NCBI RefSeq assembly: GCF_900105765.1
Contig: NZ_FNTX01000002.1
Span: forward strand, 1,736,001 to 1,800,000
Length of the DNA: 64,000 nucleotides
Reading direction: 5' to 3'
Source: Ruania alba
GTDB taxonomy: Bacteria > Actinomycetota > Actinomycetes > Actinomycetales > Beutenbergiaceae
Position numbers and translations under genes: made by a program. Positions 8,510-15,857 of the stretch are shown here, one piece after another. The notes below the pieces were generated by a model, which saw nothing but the letters and a program-made list of their open reading frames with translations, was not told where the DNA came from and did not search any database. How positions within the stretch are numbered: position 1 is the first letter of the stretch; each line of letters starts with the position of its first letter.

Positions 8510-8865
8510 GCCGGCTGCGCCTCGTGCGCGGTGATCACGTATCCGTCCGGGTCCCGGAAGGCGAAGTGCAGTCCGAACGGGCTCGGCGCCACCGGGCGCA
8601 CGATCTCCACGCCGTCGGCAGCGAGGCGGTCGTGTAGACCCTCCGGATCGTCCACGCCCAGCCACAGCGCCGCACCGAGCCCTACTGGTCCGGCGTCGAG
8701 GTCCGTGCCGGGCAGTGGGGTGCGCACCGCGAACGGGATCGGGGCAGTCTCGAAGACCACCGCGTCCGGGCGTTCCGTGCCGCGGGTGAGCCCGATGCGC
8801 TCGTAGAAGTCCGCGGCGCGGGCGACGTCGCGTACCTGCAGGCCGATGAAGTCGAATCCGATCAT
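8506..8865 (-). CDS. VOC (glyoxalase/bleomycin-resistance-like) protein
   Basis: A 119-aa vicinal-oxygen-chelate protein: FIGLQVRDVARAADFYERIGL at the start and GLHFAFRDPDGYVITAHE at the end give the paired beta-alpha-beta modules. Substrate unknown. It is the first gene of an operon divergent from a MarR gene. Two copies of a 14-bp inverted repeat lie in the 56-base gap between them, so this operon is probably repressed by that MarR protein. Confidence 0.8.
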   Translation of the reverse strand: MIGFDFIGLQVRDVARAADFYERIGLTRGTERPDAVVFETAPIPFAVRTPLPGTDLDAGPVGLGAALWLGVDDPEGLHDRLAADGVEIVRPVAPSPFGLHFAFRDPDGYVITAHEAQPA

Positions 8866-8883
8866 CCTTGTTTCCTCCTGTGT

Positions 8884-8921
8884 GTCAATGTATTGACTCG
8901 AGCGTATGTCAGAATATTGAC
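8884..8921. promoter_or_regulatory. Two 14-bp MarR-type operators in a divergent promoter
   Basis: GTCAATGTATTGAC (8884-8897) is a perfect inverted repeat; GTCAGAATATTGAC (8908-8921) matches it at 12 of 14 positions and runs to the base before the MarR start codon (ATG 8922). Centres are 24 bp apart, a little over two helical turns. The placement fits repression of both the VOC-EVE-SDR operon and marR itself. Confidence 0.75.
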
Positions 8922-9356
8922 ATGGGTCAAGAGGTGCTGGACGAGGTGACCGGGTATCTGCTCAAGCGGGTGCATGCGGCGCTCCGCGCCGAGATGGAGG
9001 CGGTGCTGCGTCCGCTCGGCCTGACGGTGGCCCAGTACGCCTGCCTCGAGGTTCTCGACCGCGCCGACGCCGTCACGAGCGCGCAGCTGGCCCGGGAGGC
9101 CTTCATCTCCCGACAGTCGATGACCGTGCTCCTCAGTGGCATGGAGTCTCGCGGTTGGGTGGAGGTCGTTCGCGGGAAGGGGAGGGCGCGGCCGTACCGC
9201 ATCACCGCAACGGGTCGAGCGGCGCTCGATCCGGGTCGGGCGGCCGTGACCGACGTCGAGGGGCGCATGGTCGGGGCGCTCGACAGCGGGCAGCGTCGCG
9301 ATCTGCACGAGCTGCTCGGGCAGTGCCTGCACGGGCTGACTGTCTCAGGTTCGTGA
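8922..9356 (+). CDS. MarR family transcriptional regulator
   Basis: A 144-aa winged-helix regulator: TVAQYACLEVLDRADAV leads into the HTH (TSAQLAREAFISRQSMTVLLSGMESRGWVE) and the wing (GKGRARPYRITATG). ATG 8922 gives the family's normal length; an in-frame start at 8868 would run through the operators. The gene faces the VOC operon and probably controls it and itself. A ligand cannot be inferred. Confidence 0.85.
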   Translation: MGQEVLDEVTGYLLKRVHAALRAEMEAVLRPLGLTVAQYACLEVLDRADAVTSAQLAREAFISRQSMTVLLSGMESRGWVEVVRGKGRARPYRITATGRAALDPGRAAVTDVEGRMVGALDSGQRRDLHELLGQCLHGLTVSGS

Positions 9357-9383
9357 GATTTAGCCGCATCGTGACGCGCGTGC

Positions 9384-9402
9384 GGCCAATAGTATGGCCA
9401 TC
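9384..9402 (+). promoter_or_regulatory. mopI promoter, probably leaderless, with GGCCA-N6-TGGCC
   Basis: TAGTAT (9390-9395) is followed by exactly seven bases and then ATG 9403, the spacing expected if transcription starts at the first base of the start codon. No ribosome binding site is present. An inverted repeat GGCCA-N6-TGGCC (9384-9399) covers this -10 box and could be an operator. Confidence 0.5.
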
Positions 9403-9792
9403 ATGCCGCATTATCGGATCAGCGAAGCCGCCGCCCTGCTCGGCGTGAGTGCCGATACCGTGCGCCGCCGGGTGGACGCCGGCGATCTCGCGGTACACAC
9501 CGACGACGCCGGCCGTGCCGTGGTGCCGGGGGAGGCGCTCGCCCAGTGGGCCACCGAACGCGCCGCCGCACCTGCGCAGAACGGTGTCTCGAGCGCCCGC
9601 AATCGTCTCGACGGGCTGGTCACGGCGATCACCGCCGACGCCGTGATGGCTCAGGTGGAGTTGCAGTGTGGCCCGTTCCGGGTGGTCTCGCTGATGTCGG
9701 CCGAGGCCGTGCGCGACCTCGGCCTCGAGGTGGGCTCCCGTGCCGCGGCTGTGGTCAAGGCCACCACCGTGATCGTCGAGGCACCCCGATGA
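9403..9792 (+). CDS. Molybdate-binding TOBE protein with HTH domain (molbindin-like regulator)
   Basis: The 129-aa protein has an N-terminal MerR/excisionase-type HTH (YRISEAAALLGVSADTVRRRVDAG) and, from about residue 62, a single TOBE/Mop domain (SARNRLDGLVTAITADAVMAQVEL...SAEAVRDLGLEVGSRAAAVVKAT). Mop domains bind molybdate or tungstate, so this is probably a molybdate-responsive regulator or buffer. It lies directly upstream of modABC on the same strand. ATG 9403 is preferred over ATG 9394 because of the leaderless promoter spacing. The stop codon is the first codon of a dispersed repeat element. Confidence 0.85.
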   Translation: MPHYRISEAAALLGVSADTVRRRVDAGDLAVHTDDAGRAVVPGEALAQWATERAAAPAQNGVSSARNRLDGLVTAITADAVMAQVELQCGPFRVVSLMSAEAVRDLGLEVGSRAAAVVKATTVIVEAPR

Positions 9793-9854
9793 GCGCGAGG
9801 AGCCCCCGCGTAGGGGCGCCGAGGGACGAGGTGCACCGGAGCGAGGCACCGGAG
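9790..9854 (+). repeat. Dispersed copy of the 65-bp moaE-upstream element
   Basis: This 65-base stretch matches the repeat core at 97-161 at about 62 of 65 positions, and like it begins at the TGA of the gene before it. It fills half of the gap between the molbindin gene and modA. The 22 bases that complete the 87-bp unit at the moaE site are absent. Confidence 0.85.
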
Positions 9855-9920
9855 CGATCAGAGCAGAAGGTAGAGATGAGCCCGAGGCGCCGAAGCGCTC
9901 AGAGCAGGAGGTACCGATGA
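9854..9920 (+). repeat. Duplicated ribosome-binding-site/start module before modA
   Basis: Two 26-base segments, 9854-9879 and 9895-9920, share the pattern GCGMTCAGAGCAGRAGGTA then three bases then ATGA. Both thus hold an AGGAGG-like site and an ATG; only the second opens modA. The first ATG leads to a short unrelated reading frame. Confidence 0.6.
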
Positions 9921-10699
9921 AGGCCCGATGGCGTCCCCTCGCCGCCGCCGTGGCCCTCGCCCTGGCGGGCGTGGCCGGCTGTTCCGCCGTGCCCGACCCC
10001 GGCCCCGGAGCAGGTTCGGTCGAGCCGGCTGACGGAGAGCAGACCCTCACCGTCTACGCTGCCGCATCTCTGGCCGGCCCGATCAGCGAACTGCTCGCTC
10101 AGTACGCCTCTGACCATCCCGAGGTCGCCGTCGCGCCCGCCGTGCTCGATGGGTCGGCCACCTTGGTCACCCAGGTCGCCGAGGGCGCCGCACCCGACGT
10201 GATCGCCACCGCGAACGAGGCCACGATGGCCCAGCTGGTCGAGGCCAACCTGGTCGCCCCACCGGAGATCTTTGCCACGAACACGCTGGTGATCGCCGTG
10301 CCGGAGGGGAACCCCGAGGGCGTCACGGGTCTGGAGGATCTCACCAGGATCGACACCGTGCTGTGCGCCCCCGAGGTTCCGTGCGGTGACGCTGCCACCA
10401 CGCTGCTCGAGCTCGCCGGTGTGGACCTGGAACCGATCAGTGTGGAACAGAACGTCACGGCCGCCGCCGAGCGAGTGACCTCCGGTGCCACCGACGCCGC
10501 CCTCGTGTACGCCACCGATGTGGCGGCCCGGGAAGACCAGCTCGATGCCGTCGTTCCCGACGGTGCCGCCGACGTGGTGAACCGGTACCCGATCGCCACC
10601 CTCACCTCGGCACGTGCGGCCGGTGCGGACTTCCTCGAGCTGGTGCAGTCCGCCGACGGAGCCGCCGTCCTGGCCGAGCACGGGTTCGGCACGCCGTGA
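9917..10699 (+). CDS. modA: Molybdate ABC transporter substrate-binding lipoprotein ModA
   Basis: A 260-aa periplasmic-type binding protein anchored by a lipobox (LAGVAGC, Cys 22). It opens its mature part with LTVYAAASLAGPISEL, typical of ModA, and has VLDGSATLVTQVAEGAAPDV and TDAALVYATDVAA, which line the oxyanion site in the family. AGGAGG lies 5 bases before ATG 9917. The stop overlaps modB (4 bases). Confidence 0.93.
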   Translation: MKARWRPLAAAVALALAGVAGCSAVPDPGPGAGSVEPADGEQTLTVYAAASLAGPISELLAQYASDHPEVAVAPAVLDGSATLVTQVAEGAAPDVIATANEATMAQLVEANLVAPPEIFATNTLVIAVPEGNPEGVTGLEDLTRIDTVLCAPEVPCGDAATTLLELAGVDLEPISVEQNVTAAAERVTSGATDAALVYATDVAAREDQLDAVVPDGAADVVNRYPIATLTSARAAGADFLELVQSADGAAVLAEHGFGTP

Positions 10700-11511
10700 G
10701 CACCCGCGCCCCCGTCGGCGTCGGTGGTCGCATCCCGCCCGTGCTCCTCGTGCCCGCGCTGGTGGCGGTGGCGCTGCTGGTATTGCCGCTGCTCGCCCTG
10801 CTGCCCCGGGTGGACTGGGCCGGCGCCCCGGCGGCGATCACCTCCCCAGAAGCCCTGACCGCCCTGAGCCTCTCCCTGCGCACCGGACTGGTCGCCGTCG
10901 GGTGCTGCCTGCTCCTCGGGGTGCCGCTCGCCCTGGTGCTGGCCCGGACCACCGGGCCACTCGCGGCAACCCTGCGGGTGCTGGTGACCCTGCCGCTCGT
11001 GCTGCCCCCGTTGGTGGGCGGCCTCGCCCTGCTGTACCTGTTCGGCAGGCAGGGCTGGCTCGGCCAGGCGCTGGACGTCGTCGGGATCTCCGTGCCGTTC
11101 AGCACGGCCGCCGTGGTGCTCGCCCAGACGTTCGTGGCGATGCCGTTCCTGGTGATCACCCTCGAGGGGGCGTTGCGCACAGCCGGCACCCGCTACGCCA
11201 CGGTGGCTGCGACGCTTGGCGCTTCCCGTTGGACGGTGCTGCGCCGCGTGACCCTCCCGCTGGCTGCCCCCGGTCTGCTCGCCGGTACCGTGCTGGCGTT
11301 CGCCCGGGCGGTGGGGGAGTTCGGAGCCACCGCGATGGTGGCCGGCAACGCGCCCGGCCGCACCCAGACGATCCCGATCGCGATCTATACCGCCTTCAAC
11401 GGCGCCGGCGTGAGCCGCGACGCCGCGCTCGCGCTCGCCGTGCTGCTGGTGCTGGTGGCGCTGGTGATCCTGGTCGGTCTGCGGGACTGGCGCCGTCGGG
11501 AGGTCTGGTGA
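10696..11511 (+). CDS. modB: Molybdate ABC transporter permease ModB
   Basis: A 271-aa integral membrane protein with about five or six hydrophobic segments and the permease EAA loop (EGALRTAGTRYATVAATLGASRWTVLRRVTLPLAAPG). It forms the channel of the molybdate importer with ModC as ATPase. The start GTG overlaps modA and the stop overlaps modC, so modABC is one coupled operon. Confidence 0.93.
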   Translation: MSTRAPVGVGGRIPPVLLVPALVAVALLVLPLLALLPRVDWAGAPAAITSPEALTALSLSLRTGLVAVGCCLLLGVPLALVLARTTGPLAATLRVLVTLPLVLPPLVGGLALLYLFGRQGWLGQALDVVGISVPFSTAAVVLAQTFVAMPFLVITLEGALRTAGTRYATVAATLGASRWTVLRRVTLPLAAPGLLAGTVLAFARAVGEFGATAMVAGNAPGRTQTIPIAIYTAFNGAGVSRDAALALAVLLVLVALVILVGLRDWRRREVW

Positions 11512-12638
11512 GTACGGGGCTGGCCGCCGACGTGCAGTCCGAGCGGGGCGGCTTCCGCCTGTCGGCGAGCCTCGACGTGCCGGCCGGGAGCGTGCTCGCG
11601 GTGGTCGGCCCCAATGCGTCCGGAAAGTCCACCCTGCTGCAACTGCTTGCCGGGCTACTCACGCCCCAGCAGGGAACGGTCCGGCTCAGCGGCAGGGTGC
11701 TCACCGACGTCGCCCGCGGGATACAGGTGCCACCGGAGCATCGCGGGATTGGCCTGCTCGGGCAGGACCCGCTGCTGTTCCCGCACCTCAGCGTGCTCGA
11801 GAATGTGGCGTTCGGGCCACGCAGCGCCGGTGCCGGGAGGGCCCAGGCGCGCCGGACGGCGCTGCACTGGCTGGACCGGGTGGGGTTGGATGGCCTCGGG
11901 GCGCGCCGGCCGGGCACATTGTCGGGCGGGCAGGCGCAGCGGGTGGCGCTCGCCCGGGCGCTCGCGGCCCGGCCGGACGTGTTGCTGCTGGACGAACCGC
12001 TCGCTGCGCTCGATGCGGAAACGGCTCCCGTGCTGCGGCAGGTGCTGGCCGAGCAGTTGCGTACCACGGGCACCACAGCCGTGGTGGTCTCCCATGATGT
12101 GCTCGATGCCGCCCTCCTCGCGGACCAAGTGGCCGTGCTGCATGAGGGCGCAGTGGTGGAGCACGGGCCGGTGACCGAGGTGCTGGACGCCCCGGCCACC
12201 CGGTTCACCGCGGCTCTGGTGGGCGTGGCGCTGGTGCCGGGGGTGGTGCGGGCCGGGGGTGTGCACACCGCCTGGGGTGGGTGGCCGGTGAGCGCGATCG
12301 GCGCTGCTCCCGATCAGATTCCCGACGGCGGCCCGTGCGTGGTGCGGGTACGTCCGGCTGCCGTGACGGTCGCCCCGGCGGGGGAGAACGCGGAGGCCGG
12401 GGTAGAGGGGATGGTCAAATGGCTGGAGCCTGCGGCTGGCGGGGTGCGGGTGCGCCTGGCCGCGAAGTCCGCGGACCTCGCGGTGCCAGGTGTGGAGCCG
12501 GGCGGGAAAGGTCCGGACGCCGGAACGGACCTGCTCGCCGATATTGACCCCGCCCGCGTAGACCCCTCGTGGCTGGCGCCGGGCGCGAGGGTGCGGGTGC
12601 GCCTGGACCCGCAGCGGCTGGCGCTCCGGCGCAGCTGA
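11508..12638 (+). CDS. modC: Molybdate ABC transporter ATP-binding protein ModC
   Basis: A 376-aa ATPase with Walker A GPNASGKST, Q-loop near LLGQDPLLFPH, signature LSGGQAQRVALA, Walker B VLLLDEP, and switch His in VVVSHD. The C-terminal third is a TOBE-type regulatory region (VVRVRPAAVTV...VRVRLDPQRLALRRS), as in ModC. GTG 11508 overlaps the modB stop; the same frame is open further upstream but only as an alternative frame of modB. It is followed by a convergent gene 39 bases on. Confidence 0.92.
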   Translation: MSTGLAADVQSERGGFRLSASLDVPAGSVLAVVGPNASGKSTLLQLLAGLLTPQQGTVRLSGRVLTDVARGIQVPPEHRGIGLLGQDPLLFPHLSVLENVAFGPRSAGAGRAQARRTALHWLDRVGLDGLGARRPGTLSGGQAQRVALARALAARPDVLLLDEPLAALDAETAPVLRQVLAEQLRTTGTTAVVVSHDVLDAALLADQVAVLHEGAVVEHGPVTEVLDAPATRFTAALVGVALVPGVVRAGGVHTAWGGWPVSAIGAAPDQIPDGGPCVVRVRPAAVTVAPAGENAEAGVEGMVKWLEPAAGGVRVRLAAKSADLAVPGVEPGGKGPDAGTDLLADIDPARVDPSWLAPGARVRVRLDPQRLALRRS

Positions 12639-12663
12639 ACTCGCGCGAAATCGCGGAACATCG

Positions 12664-12675
12664 CGTGACGTCACG
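12664..12675. promoter_or_regulatory. 12-bp perfect palindrome CGTGACGTCACG
   Basis: The palindrome lies in the 39-base gap between the convergent modC and nucleotidyltransferase genes, next to CGCGAAATCGCG. A protein-binding site at a convergent junction would be unusual, so it may simply be part of a weak terminator. Confidence 0.3.
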
Positions 12676-12677
12676 AC

Positions 12678-12980
12678 TCACAGCGCGACCGCGTCCTCGA
12701 TGGCCGAGGCCGAGATCGGGCGCTTGAGCAGTTGCACCGGGAACACGTCGATGTCGTCGCGGCCGAAGAGCTCCCGGGTCTCCTCCATGAGCCCGGAGGC
12801 GCGCATGAGTAGGTTGCCGTCGGCCGGGTCCATCTCGATGAGGATGTCGATGTCGCTGCCGGGGTGCGCGGTGCCGCGTGCGACGGAGCCGAACAGCTTC
12901 GGGTTCGTCGCAACCTCGTCGTGGTCGATGCGTGCCAGTGGGGTGACGATCCGGGGCACTCGAGCGCACCGGATCGTCAC
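12678..12980 (-). CDS. MNT-type minimal nucleotidyltransferase, orphan
   Basis: A 100-aa protein with LFGSVARG and, ten residues on, SDIDILIEM, the active-site GS...DxD of minimal nucleotidyltransferases. Such proteins usually pair with a HEPN partner as toxin-antitoxin or abortive-infection modules. No HEPN-like frame is found on either side. GTG 12980 gives the compact family length; the longer frame upstream overlaps the kinase gene and is not used. The C-terminus (RPISASAIEDAVAL) looks complete. Confidence 0.75.
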   Translation of the reverse strand: MTIRCARVPRIVTPLARIDHDEVATNPKLFGSVARGTAHPGSDIDILIEMDPADGNLLMRASGLMEETRELFGRDDIDVFPVQLLKRPISASAIEDAVAL

Positions 12981-13053
12981 CGGGTGCGCCCGATTGTGGC
13001 CATATCTCAGCTGGTGAGCGAGATCGCCCGCACTCGCGGGAAGGGGGGGTGGG

Positions 13054-14484
13054 TTAGGCGGCGCCAGGTGGGGTGCGGGGCAGGCGCACCTCGATGGTGG
13101 CACCGCCGCCGGGGGTGGGGCGGTGCGATACCTGGCCACCGTGCGCGCCCACGATGGTGGCCACGATCGCCAGCCCCAGTCCGGAGCCGCCGGAGGTACG
13201 GGTGCGGGACGTGTCTGGCCGGTAGAAGCGCTCGAAGATGCGGTGTGCATCGGCCTCCGGGACTCCGGGGCCGTGGTCAACCACCTCGAGCACGGCGTCG
13301 TGACCATCGGCGTAGGTGCGCAGTTCCACCGGGGTGCCCTGTGGAGTGTGCTGGACGACGTTGCCGATCAGGTTCGTGACCACCTGCCGGAGCCGATCCG
13401 CGTCTCCCTGCACCAGGACGGGGCCAGGGGCCACCAGGTCGGTCGGCCGGCTCGGATCGAGCGCCCCCAGGTCACCGACCGCGTCGTTCGCGATCGCCGT
13501 GAGGTCCACCTCAGTGAGCCGCAGGTCGCGGCCCTCGTCCAGCCGGGCCAGGGCGAGCAGGTCATTGACCAGCGACCCCATCCGGATCGCCTCGTTCTCG
13601 ATCCTGCCCATCGTGCCGGGCAGTTCCTCCGTCGGTACCGCACCCATCCGGTACAGCTCGCCATACCCGCGGATCGAGGCCAGGGGTGTACGCAGCTCGT
13701 GCGAGGCGTCGGAGACGAAACGCCGCATCCGGGCCTCGGAGGCCGCCTGTGCGGCGAAGGAGGATTCCAGGTTCGCCACCATCGAGTTGAACGAGACTCC
13801 GAGGCGCCCTACTTCGGTGGTCTCCGGCGTCACCGGCGCGCGCCGGCTCAGATCGCCCGCGGCCACGGCGGCGGCGGTGTTCTCGATGTCGCGCAGCCCG
13901 CGCAGCGAACGTTGCACGGCCACGTACCCGGCGGCGGCGGCGAGCAGCACCACCCCCAGGCCCACGAGCACGGTGAACAGTTGCATCTGGGCGAGAGTCG
14001 TCGTCACGTCGTCCATTGGGAGCGCGACAGCCACGGTGACCGCCTCCTGCCCGACGGACCCGCGCAGCAGGACCATGCGCCACGTCGAGGTGCCCTCGAT
14101 CGACCCGATCGTCTGGGTCTTCCCGGCCAGCGTGTCCAGCTGCTCGTAGGTGACGACCGGGAAGTCGGGGACGGCATCGGTGCCGGTCGTGGCGGGGATG
14201 TCGCTCAGGGTGGTGCCGTCGGCGGAGAGGATCCGCACGTAGTAGTTCGTCACCGGTTGGTTCCGGCCGTCCTGCGGATCGAACGGTCCGCGGTTCTCCA
14301 ACAGCTGGACGGCGTTGTCGAGGTTGTCGTCCACCTGCGCGATGAGGGACCGCTTCAGCAGCGTCAGCGTCGCCACTCCGGTGACCACCAACGCCACCAC
14401 GAGCAGCGTGCCCATGATGAGCACCAGATGCACCCGCAGCGGCAGCCGCTTGAGCACCGGCGTGTGCGGCATCTCATTGCTCAC
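13054..14484 (-). CDS. Two-component sensor histidine kinase
   Basis: A 476-aa membrane kinase. It has a first membrane segment near residues 18-40, an extracytoplasmic sensing region of about 130 residues, a second membrane segment (LFTVLVGLGVVLLAAAAGYVAV), HAMP, the HisKA box DASHELRTPLASIRGYGEL with the phospho-accepting His, and an HATPase domain ending with GGSGLGLAIV. The family resembles actinobacterial TcrY/TrcS-type kinases. The start is either GTG 14484, inside the response regulator gene, or ATG 14472, just past its stop. Stimulus unknown. Confidence 0.88.
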   Translation of the reverse strand: MSNEMPHTPVLKRLPLRVHLVLIMGTLLVVALVVTGVATLTLLKRSLIAQVDDNLDNAVQLLENRGPFDPQDGRNQPVTNYYVRILSADGTTLSDIPATTGTDAVPDFPVVTYEQLDTLAGKTQTIGSIEGTSTWRMVLLRGSVGQEAVTVAVALPMDDVTTTLAQMQLFTVLVGLGVVLLAAAAGYVAVQRSLRGLRDIENTAAAVAAGDLSRRAPVTPETTEVGRLGVSFNSMVANLESSFAAQAASEARMRRFVSDASHELRTPLASIRGYGELYRMGAVPTEELPGTMGRIENEAIRMGSLVNDLLALARLDEGRDLRLTEVDLTAIANDAVGDLGALDPSRPTDLVAPGPVLVQGDADRLRQVVTNLIGNVVQHTPQGTPVELRTYADGHDAVLEVVDHGPGVPEADAHRIFERFYRPDTSRTRTSGGSGLGLAIVATIVGAHGGQVSHRPTPGGGATIEVRLPRTPPGAA

Positions 14485-15211
14485 GGAGCACGTACCCCAC
14501 GCCACGCTTGGTGTGGATCAGCGGGCCACTCGCGGAGTCCTCCGCGAACGGGGCATCCACCTTCCGGCGCAGGTAGGAGATGTAGGACTCCACGATCGCG
14601 CCGTCCCCACCCCAGTTGTAGGCCCACACGTGGTCCAGGATCTGCGACTTCGACAGCACCCTGCCGGCATTCAGCATCAGGTAGCGCAACAGCGTGAACT
14701 CGGTGGGGGAGAGGTCGATCTCCACACTGCCACGGCGTACCTCGTGGGCGTCCTCGTCCATCTCCAGGTCGCCCACCCGCAGCAGCGAGTCCGACGTCTG
14801 CGCGGCGACCGCCTGTGCGCGGCGCAGCACCGCCCGGATCCGAGCGATCACCTCGTCCAGACTGAACGGCTTGGTCACGTAGTCGTCCCCGCCCACGGTC
14901 AGTCCGGTGACCTTGTCTCCGGTGTCGTCCTTCGCCGTCAGGAACAGCACCGGCACGTGCACGCCCCGGTCGCGCAACCGGCGGGTCACGGTGAACCCGT
15001 CCATGTCCGGCATCATCACGTCCAGCACGATCAGGTCGGGCGTGACGGCCTCCACCTGGCGTAGCGCTTCGTTCCCGTCGGCGGCCACGACCACGTCGAA
15101 GCCGGCGAACCGGAGCGAGGCGGAGAGCAGCTCGCGGATGTTCGGCTCGTCGTCCACCACCAGGAGGCGTGCCTCAGTGCCCGACGACGAAGGGTGCTGT
15201 GCTGTGCTCAT
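14474..15211 (-). CDS. OmpR-family response regulator
   Basis: The 245-aa regulator has a receiver domain (LLVVDDEPNIRELL, phosphorylated Asp in LIVLDVMMPDMDG, Lys in YVTKPFSLDE) and a winged-helix DNA-binding domain (LSPTEFTLLRYLMLNAGRVLSK...ESYISYLRRKVD). It is upstream of and overlapping its kinase, so the two are a cognate pair. No target is visible; the NYN gene ends 64 bases upstream on the same strand. Confidence 0.9.
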   Translation of the reverse strand: MSTAQHPSSSGTEARLLVVDDEPNIRELLSASLRFAGFDVVVAADGNEALRQVEAVTPDLIVLDVMMPDMDGFTVTRRLRDRGVHVPVLFLTAKDDTGDKVTGLTVGGDDYVTKPFSLDEVIARIRAVLRRAQAVAAQTSDSLLRVGDLEMDEDAHEVRRGSVEIDLSPTEFTLLRYLMLNAGRVLSKSQILDHVWAYNWGGDGAIVESYISYLRRKVDAPFAEDSASGPLIHTKRGVGYVLREQ

Positions 15212-15275
15212 AGCACCAGTGTGCGCGCCTGGGCTGGGAGTTTCCTGAGAAGTCGCTGCGTATGCGGTGGGCGTG

Positions 15276-15848
15276 CTACAGGTAGCGTGCCGGGTCGAAG
15301 GACTCCAGCGGGATGATCCGCACCCGCGGCAACGGCACGGTGAAGGCGTGGATGTCGTCCTCCAGGTCCACCATCTCCAGCCCTTGGTCGTTGAGCTCGG
15401 CGAACTGGTGATTCACGAACTCCCGGAACGCGATCAGCCCGACCCGGCGCTCGCCGTCCAAGAGGTCCTCCACCTGAGGGAGGAAGTCGCCATCGTGGCT
15501 GGCCAGCAGCACGTCCCCGGGGCGGTTCCGCAACTCGGCGAGGGTGCGCTGGATACCGATGTCGACCACCTTCTCGCTGGCATCGCCGGCGAGCGGGATC
15601 GGGTGGTAGCCCATCGCCAGCAGGGCCTGCACGAAGCTCATCGGCATCTGCCCGCTGGTGGCGTTGAGGAAGAACAACGCAGTGACCGGGTTGCCCCAGC
15701 GGGAGCGGGCATGCTCGGTGATGCGATCCCAGCGGGGCCGTTCCTCCGGGTTCGGGCGGCGGCCCAGCACGCTCATCCCGAGGGTGGCGTCGATGTTCTC
15801 ACCGTCCACCAGCAGGTAGGTGCGGGGGCCCTCGGGGGTCTGCGACAT
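15276..15848 (-). CDS. NYN domain (PIN-like) ribonuclease-type protein
   Basis: A 190-aa protein of the NYN/LabA type. The acidic residues of the PIN-like active site are visible in LLVDGENID near the start, VDIGIQRTL in the middle and LLASHDGDFLPQVEDL. These folds are usually RNases; substrate unknown. It starts 9 bases after the MFS gene on the same strand and could be cotranscribed with it from the ECF42-type promoter. Confidence 0.8.
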   Translation of the reverse strand: MSQTPEGPRTYLLVDGENIDATLGMSVLGRRPNPEERPRWDRITEHARSRWGNPVTALFFLNATSGQMPMSFVQALLAMGYHPIPLAGDASEKVVDIGIQRTLAELRNRPGDVLLASHDGDFLPQVEDLLDGERRVGLIAFREFVNHQFAELNDQGLEMVDLEDDIHAFTVPLPRVRIIPLESFDPARYL

Positions 15849-15857
15849 GGGCCCACC

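Noticed and set aside
8868-8921. 18-residue N-terminal extension of the first MarR protein.
   Set aside because: It would be translated from both operator sites, and ATG 8922 gives the usual family start.
10614-11507. Long plus-strand frame running through modB into modC, suggesting a 674-aa fusion.
   Set aside because: The first 298 codons are the shifted frame of modB and read as Arg/Pro-rich nonsense. modC starts at GTG 11508.
12664-12675. CGTGACGTCACG as a regulator-binding site for modC or the kinase.
   Set aside because: It lies between gene 3' ends, where no promoter is expected; kept only as a low-confidence site.
12678-13307. 209-aa version of the nucleotidyltransferase.
   Set aside because: The extra 109 residues overlap the histidine kinase gene and read as a shadow of it; GTG 12980 gives the normal compact size.
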